Under the pieces are notes generated by a model. The model was not told the origin of the DNA. It did no database searches and saw nothing but the letters and a program-made list of their open reading frames with translations. DNA of 16,440 nucleotides, taken from the NCBI GenBank assembly GCA_964646925.1, contig CAZYIC010000025.1, forward strand, positions 1 to 16,440, read 5' to 3'. The DNA comes from GWB1-37-8 sp964646925 (GTDB lineage: Bacteria > Patescibacteriota > Microgenomatia > Levybacterales > UBA12049). Each line of letters opens with the position of its first letter. Within the stretch, counting starts at the first letter, position 1. A program made the position numbers and the translations under genes. Below, one piece after another: positions 12,108 through 16,440 of this stretch.

Positions 12108-13202
12108 TTACTCTCCCAGGTAGTCGCGCAGTTTGTTGCCTCGGGAGGGATGGCGAAGTTTGCGAAGAGCTTTTGCTTCGATTTGACGTATTCTTTCCCG
12201 GGTTACCGCAAACATGCGCCCGACTTCCTCAAGAGTTTTTGGCTTGCCGTCTTTAAGACCGAACCGTTCCTCCAAAACTCTGCGTTCCCGATCCGACAAA
12301 GTCAGAAGCACTCCTTCGACTTGCTCCTTCAAAAGCTCTCTGCTTGCTGAATCAAAAAGGGTCGGAGCCGCTGCGTCATGAATAAAATCTCCAAGTCTTG
12401 AATCATCTTCATCCCCGACAGGAGTTTCCAAAGAGGCCGGCTCCTGAGAAATTTTTATAATCTCCAAAGCTTTATCCGGTTCTATTCCCAATACTTTTGC
12501 AACTTCTTCGGGTGTTGGTTCACGTCCCAACTCCTGCATGAGTTTTCGAGAAGTTCTTAGAAATCTATTAATATTCTCAACCATATGAACCGGAATTCTG
12601 ATTGTTCTTGCTTGATCCGCAATAGCCCGAGTGATGCTCTGACGGATCCACCAAGTCGCATAAGTTGAAAATTTATAACCCCTTCTCCAGTCATACTTCT
12701 CTACGGCTCTGATCAAGCCTTGATTTCCTTCTTGAATCAAATCCAAAAGCGTAAGACCTCTCCCAACATATTTCTTGGCAATTGAGACAACTAATCTTAG
12801 ATTTGAAGTGGTAAGTATTTTCTTTGCTCCCTTGTCACCTTTTTCAACTTTTTTGGCCAAATCTATTTCCTGATCAAATTTAAGAAGAGGAATTCTGCCT
12901 ATTTCCTTAAGATACATTCTCACAGGATCGGAAACCGTACCTTCTGTTAGAACGGTTAGCGCTTCCAGTTCTTTTTCCAATGCTTCCATCGGCTTATTGT
13001 CCGCATCCTGATCTTTAGCAACAGATTCAAAAACATCAATGTCGGAATTCAAGAGCTTATCGTACAGATGGTCAAGCTCAATCAAGTGCTCCTCAGGTCT
13101 TGGGAAGATCAAAAGAATCTCATCCTGAGTGATATAACCTCTTTTTTTAGCTCCTACGACAATATCTGTGAGCATATCCGGAGTTTTATTTTTACGTTTC
13201 AT
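12108..13202 (-). CDS. rpoD: Primary sigma factor RpoD/SigA
   Basis: The 364-residue sigma-70 factor begins with a region-1.1-like N-terminus. Region 1.2 reads DPVRMYLKEIGRIPLL; region 2 holds LRLVVSIAKKYVGRGLTLLDLIQEGNQGLIRAVEKYD and YKFSTYATWWIRQSITRAIADQ, the core-binding and -10-binding helices. Region 3 has GREPTPEEVAKVLG, and region 4 has LSDRERRVLEERFGL with the -35-binding helix VTRERIRQIEAKALRKLRHP. It lacks the long non-conserved region of E. coli RpoD, as do SigA proteins of many bacteria. It directs RNA polymerase to housekeeping promoters, including the TGN-TATAAT boxes seen here. The ATG at 13202 is chosen over a TTG at 13214 because MKRKNK is the natural start and the TTG has no support. 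dnaG ends 23 nt upstream, so they form the classic dnaG-rpoD unit. Confidence 0.95.
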   Translation of the reverse strand: MKRKNKTPDMLTDIVVGAKKRGYITQDEILLIFPRPEEHLIELDHLYDKLLNSDIDVFESVAKDQDADNKPMEALEKELEALTVLTEGTVSDPVRMYLKEIGRIPLLKFDQEIDLAKKVEKGDKGAKKILTTSNLRLVVSIAKKYVGRGLTLLDLIQEGNQGLIRAVEKYDWRRGYKFSTYATWWIRQSITRAIADQARTIRIPVHMVENINRFLRTSRKLMQELGREPTPEEVAKVLGIEPDKALEIIKISQEPASLETPVGDEDDSRLGDFIHDAAAPTLFDSASRELLKEQVEGVLLTLSDRERRVLEERFGLKDGKPKTLEEVGRMFAVTRERIRQIEAKALRKLRHPSRGNKLRDYLGE

Positions 13203-13225
13203 AAATTTATTCAAAACGATCTATT

Positions 13226-15022
13226 TTACCATATTCTGGGATTACGTAAAAGGCCGATGATCATAGCTAATTCTTTTTCTAAATCTGCTATTTTCTTAAT
13301 ATCTTCATCTTTTTCTTTCGTTTTCAAATTAAAAGAAACTTCTTTTATTCTGTTTTTTAAGAATAATGCCCTCATTTCTCTTGCTACTTTTTCTGTTTCT
13401 TTCTCGTATAGGGCAATCGTCTCAAATTTAGGCAAAGGAAATAGATACGAAGCATCAAAGGAGCTTGTTAGTTCTTTGGGAAGAATATTTAAAAAATCAC
13501 TGCTTTTAAATACGTTGTTTTCTTTGAAATAGTTGGACAGATGATCAATTATCTTTTTGTAGGAAACCGTCTTAAATTCATAGTCTTTAAGAACTGATAA
13601 ACAATTTTGTAAAATCGGTTTGGGATTTTCATATTGAATCATAAGCGACATTAGATAATCCTCAAGTATTTCCGTTCTTGATTTTTTTCCGCCGGCCGGC
13701 GGATTTTTTGCAACAAAAACGCTACCTTTTACAATTTCTTTTTTTTCGCTTCTTTCTATTTCCTTGAAAAGAGAATCTAAGGAAATATCTAATTCCATGC
13801 TTAATTTTTTCAGATAATGCTCTTTTATAATTGCATTTTGAATCCTTCCAAGCATCGGCAAAATTTCATCGGTTATTTTTCTTTTTCCCTCAACCTTATT
13901 TTTGTCAAAATCGGAAAACATTTTGGAAAAAAAATAATCATATATCGAAATATCGTTCTTAATTGATTTTTTGAAGCTAACCGGATCATTTTTAATTGCT
14001 TCATCAGCATCTTTAGCTTTTTCAAATACACAAATAGTTATATTTATTCCTTTTTTCTCTAAGACTCCTAAGCTTCTTTTTGTGGCCGTATATCCCGCAT
14101 CGTCCGTGTCAAAAGATAAACAAATATTATTTGTAAATCGGCTAATAAGCGCAACTTGATCGTCTGTCAAAGCCGTTCCTTTTACAGCAATTACATTTTT
14201 TATTCCCTGACTAAAACACGAAATAACATCCAGCTCTCCCTCAAGAATAATTGCTTTGTCCATTTTCTTTATTTCTTCTTTTGCGGTATTTAAGCCAAAA
14301 AACATACTGCCTTTATGATAAACAATCGTATCTCTTGTATTTATATACTTTCCTCCATCATATGGCTCGTCAATTGCCCGGCCGGAAAAACCTACAACAT
14401 TTCCTCTGTGATCAAAAAGAGGAAACATTACTCGGTTTCTGAAAAAATCCATGACTCTCCCACCCGCATAGAATGCCAACCCAGCTTCTATCAGATCTTC
14501 CTTTTTGTATTTTTTCTTATTTATTAAATAATTAGATAGAGAAGCACCTTCTTTTGGAGAAAAACCAAGCATAAAGGTTTCTATTAGTCTTATATCCATT
14601 TTCCTTTTCCCCGTAAGATAAGAAAGTGCTTTTTTTCCGACCGGATGTTTTGTCAATACATAATGGTAAAATTCCAAGGAAGATTTATTTAATTTATAAA
14701 TTATTTCCTTTTTTGAAGATAGGCCTACCTGAAAATTTGATTCCGCAAGAGCTATTCCTGTTCTTTTTGATAAAATCCTTAGCGCTTCGACAAATTCCAG
14801 ATTTTCATATTCCATTAAAAATGAGTAAACATCCCCTCCCTTGCCACATCCTCCAAAACAATGCCAAATTTGACGCTCAGGAGAAACAACAAAAGACGGA
14901 GTTTTTTCGTTATGGAAAGGACAATTCGCTTTAAAATTCCTCCCCATTTTCTTCAGCGGAATGTATTCCGAGATAAAAGATACTATGTCTATTCTTTCTC
15001 TAATTTGCGAAACTTCATCCAT
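13226..15022 (-). CDS. dnaG: DNA primase DnaG
   Basis: The 598-residue enzyme synthesises RNA primers at the fork. The zinc-binding domain (1-95) has C34-x2-H37, C55 and C59, where the last pair is spaced C-x3-C (HCFGGC) instead of the usual C-x2-C. The catalytic RNAP/TOPRIM core spans about 115-430, with VVGFSGRAI, the TOPRIM glutamate in ILEGELDVI and the SFDTDDAG motif that binds metal. The C-terminal helicase-binding part is at about 445-598. At residues about 440-445 a GC-rich palindrome encodes PPAGG, placed in the linker between core and C-terminal domain. The start is the ATG at 15020-15022, preceded by a GGGAGAGG ribosome site, one of the few in the window. rpoD follows 23 nt downstream, and purA is divergent. 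Loss of function is not expected, since the frame is intact. Confidence 0.95.
   Translation of the reverse strand: MDEVSQIRERIDIVSFISEYIPLKKMGRNFKANCPFHNEKTPSFVVSPERQIWHCFGGCGKGGDVYSFLMEYENLEFVEALRILSKRTGIALAESNFQVGLSSKKEIIYKLNKSSLEFYHYVLTKHPVGKKALSYLTGKRKMDIRLIETFMLGFSPKEGASLSNYLINKKKYKKEDLIEAGLAFYAGGRVMDFFRNRVMFPLFDHRGNVVGFSGRAIDEPYDGGKYINTRDTIVYHKGSMFFGLNTAKEEIKKMDKAIILEGELDVISCFSQGIKNVIAVKGTALTDDQVALISRFTNNICLSFDTDDAGYTATKRSLGVLEKKGINITICVFEKAKDADEAIKNDPVSFKKSIKNDISIYDYFFSKMFSDFDKNKVEGKRKITDEILPMLGRIQNAIIKEHYLKKLSMELDISLDSLFKEIERSEKKEIVKGSVFVAKNPPAGGKKSRTEILEDYLMSLMIQYENPKPILQNCLSVLKDYEFKTVSYKKIIDHLSNYFKENNVFKSSDFLNILPKELTSSFDASYLFPLPKFETIALYEKETEKVAREMRALFLKNRIKEVSFNLKTKEKDEDIKKIADLEKELAMIIGLLRNPRIW
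13688..13703. repeat. GC-rich palindrome inserted in dnaG
   Basis: TCCGCCGGCCGGCGGA is a perfect 16-nt palindrome inside the dnaG frame, flanked by homopolymer runs. On the coding strand it reads CCG CCG GCC GGC GGA (Pro-Pro-Ala-Gly-Gly). It is much more GC-rich than its surroundings and looks like an inserted palindromic repeat that keeps the frame open. Confidence 0.65.
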
Positions 15023-15037
15023 ATTTACCTCTCCCGT

Positions 15038-15046
15038 ATTCTACCA
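15038..15046 (-). promoter_or_regulatory. Extended -10 of dnaG
   Basis: On the minus strand, TGG-TAGAAT ends 15 nt before the dnaG ATG. Between them is GGGAGAGG, a fair Shine-Dalgarno sequence, so dnaG is an exception to the leaderless pattern. The divergent purA promoter overlaps this 72-nt region. Confidence 0.5.
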
Positions 15047-15055
15047 CTTTGATTC

Positions 15056-15084
15056 TTGCTTTTCCCATCCGCCTACTTTACAAT
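15056..15084 (+). promoter_or_regulatory. purA promoter
   Basis: TTGCTT (15056-15061) and TACAAT (15079-15084) are separated by 17 nt. The -10 ends 10 nt before the purA ATG at 15095. The TTG of the -35 could be misread as an upstream start codon, which would add 13 residues that are in fact promoter. Confidence 0.6.
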
Positions 15085-15094
15085 ATTCCAGGTT

Positions 15095-16366
15095 ATGGCA
15101 GTAACGCTTATAATTGGCGCTCAATGGGGAGACGAGGGAAAAGGAAAAATCATTGATTATCTTTCTCAAAAAGCAGATTGCATTATCCGCTACCACGGAG
15201 GAAATAATGCAGGCCACACCGTAATAAATAAATTTGGAAAATTTGCCTTACATCTTGTTCCATCCGGAATTTTTCAGAAAAAATCAAAATCAATTATTTC
15301 AAATGGGGTAGTCTTGGATCTTGAAATCCTTGTCAATGAAATTGAAATGCTGAAAAAAGCAGGAATAAACATTGTCAACCGGCTGATTATTTCTCCACGT
15401 TGCCATATTATTTTGCCCTATCATAAGCTTTTGGAAAAAGTGTATGAAACAGCAAAGGGAAATGGAAAAACCGGATCAACAGGCCGGGGCATTGGACCCA
15501 CATATGCAGATAAAGTTAGTTATAACGGAATCAGAATTATTGATCTTTTTGACAAAAAAAAATTAAGCGAAAAATTAGAAGTACAGTTATCGGTTAAAAA
15601 TAAGATCCTTCAAGCGCTTGGAGAAAACCCTCTTATTCAGACAGAAATAGAAAAAAATATTCTTAGTTTATTTAAAAAATTATTGCCATTTATTAAAGAG
15701 CCTTTTCCCACAATCCAAAAAGCTATTAAGCAAAAAAAACATCTGCTTTTGGAAGGAGCACAAGGAGTTTTTTTGGATAATGATTGGGGAACTTATCCTT
15801 TTGTTACAGCATCTACGACTCTTGCAGGAGGAGTCACATCAGGCGCGGGAATTCCGCCAAAAAAACTTAACAATGTAATAGGGGTCGCTAAAGCATATAC
15901 AACAAGAGTCGGAGGAGGACCTTTTCCCGCAGAATTATTAGACGAAACCGGAGAAAAATTAAGAACTATTGGCATAGAATTCGGCGCAACTACAGGCAGG
16001 CCAAGAAGGTGCGGCTGGTTCGACGCGGAACTTATCCGATTTGCTTGCGAAATTAATGGAATCACAGAACTCGCAATTACTAAATTGGATGTTTTGGATA
16101 GTTTTAAAACAATAAATATCTGCACACATTATGTTTTAAAAGGCAAAAAAGTTTCATATTACGACGGGGACGCCAATTTTTTATCCAAAGTAAAACCTGT
16201 TTACAAAACTTTTAAAGGCTGGCAAAAGCCAACCAAAGGAATTACTAAATATAAAGATTTACCTATCGAAGCAAAAAAATATCTAAAAGAAATAGAACGA
16301 TTAACAAAAACTCCGATAAAGTATATTTCAACAGGAGCAAAACGCGATGAAATCATCAAGTTCTAA
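15095..16366 (+). CDS. purA: Adenylosuccinate synthetase PurA
   Basis: The 423-residue enzyme converts IMP, aspartate and GTP to adenylosuccinate, the first step from IMP to AMP. The N-terminal IIGAQWGDEGKGKIID holds the GTP-binding/catalytic loop (Asp13), followed by HGGNNAGHTV with catalytic His41. KTGSTGRGIGPTYADK (about 125-140), EGAQGVFLDNDWGTYPFVTAS and GVAKAYTTRVGGGPFPAEL are further signatures, as is GATTGRPRRCGWFD near the C-terminus. Length and domain order are those of ordinary bacterial PurA. The ATG at 15095 is preferred because the conserved MAVTLIIGAQWGDEGKGK begins there and the promoter lies just upstream. purB starts 1 nt after the stop codon, so the two steps to AMP are in one operon; dnaG is divergent. 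Confidence 0.97.
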   Translation: MAVTLIIGAQWGDEGKGKIIDYLSQKADCIIRYHGGNNAGHTVINKFGKFALHLVPSGIFQKKSKSIISNGVVLDLEILVNEIEMLKKAGINIVNRLIISPRCHIILPYHKLLEKVYETAKGNGKTGSTGRGIGPTYADKVSYNGIRIIDLFDKKKLSEKLEVQLSVKNKILQALGENPLIQTEIEKNILSLFKKLLPFIKEPFPTIQKAIKQKKHLLLEGAQGVFLDNDWGTYPFVTASTTLAGGVTSGAGIPPKKLNNVIGVAKAYTTRVGGGPFPAELLDETGEKLRTIGIEFGATTGRPRRCGWFDAELIRFACEINGITELAITKLDVLDSFKTINICTHYVLKGKKVSYYDGDANFLSKVKPVYKTFKGWQKPTKGITKYKDLPIEAKKYLKEIERLTKTPIKYISTGAKRDEIIKF

Positions 16367-16367
16367 G

Positions 16368-16440
16368 ATGAAAAGATTTGATTATTCAACTTACCTTTCC
16401 CCTTTTACCTGGCGTTACGGATCGCAAGAAATGAGAGCTG
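16368..16440 (+). CDS. purB: Adenylosuccinate lyase PurB (5' part, cut by the window end)
   Basis: The frame from the ATG at 16368 gives MKRFDYSTYLSPFTWRYGSQ and then EMRA at the end of the window. The motif S-P-F/L-x-x-R-Y-G-S-x-E-M is the N-terminus of adenylosuccinate lyases, which cleave adenylosuccinate to AMP and fumarate. It begins 1 nt after the purA stop codon, the expected partner in an IMP-to-AMP operon. Only 24 codons are visible, so domain completeness cannot be judged. Confidence 0.8.
   Translation, partial: MKRFDYSTYLSPFTWRYGSQEMRA

Noticed and set aside
15056..15094. Upstream extension of purA from a TTG (13 extra residues)
   Set aside because: The TTG is part of the -35 hexamer, the -10 lies inside the extension, and the conserved PurA N-terminus begins at the ATG at 15095.
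1..16440. CRISPR array, or UGA recoding as in Gracilibacteria/SR1
   Set aside because: No regularly spaced repeats were seen. Several genes end naturally at TGA (for example at 876-878 and 6892-6894) directly before other features, so UGA is a stop.

Overview
The window looks like chromosomal DNA of a Patescibacteria/CPR-type bacterium, possibly of the Microgenomates group. It is AT-rich, the proteins are short, and several match families I know from CPR genomes: a small LUD protein, a helical protein with a C/H cluster, and a serine recombinase C-terminus of the CPR type. UGA is used as a stop, as at the end of the gene at 96-878, so the UGA=Gly code of Gracilibacteria/SR1 does not apply. 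The taxonomic placement is an inference from protein flavour and was not computed.

Left part (1-2814): an M23-like anchored envelope protein converges on an anchored beta-helix protein. An ArsR-type repressor follows, coupled to a LUD-domain protein. Middle (2879-7297): two GNAT acetyltransferases, the second in an operon with an S51 peptidase; a conserved-looking unknown protein whose stop codon lies inside a strong hairpin; a five-helix membrane protein; and a two-gene unit of a small protein plus a retropepsin-like aspartic protease. Accessory region (about 7300-10450): tRNA-Asn(GUU), a three-gene cassette of unknown proteins behind its own TTGACA-17-TAAACT promoter, the C-terminal remnant of a serine recombinase, a HEPN-like protein, and a degraded copy of the tRNA-Asn 3' end. 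This resembles an eroded integrative element. Right part (10450-16440): a MazG-like pyrophosphohydrolase, msrA, a Crp/Fnr-type regulator, the dnaG-rpoD replication/transcription pair, and divergently purA followed by the start of purB (IMP to AMP).

Two themes run through the window. First, many genes have a -10 box, often an extended TGN-TATAAT, only 6-10 nt before the start codon and no Shine-Dalgarno sequence, which points to leaderless or nearly leaderless mRNAs. Second, palindromic sequences recur: a hairpin repeat present twice (4249-4291 and 7372-7414), a GC-rich palindrome inserted in frame in dnaG, and a near-perfect palindrome upstream of the beta-helix gene. No CRISPR array, rRNA or intact transposase was seen. 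I do not claim a proven new system; the best candidates are the tRNA-Asn-adjacent cassette, the small protein/aspartic protease pair, and the unknown protein at 3500-4276.
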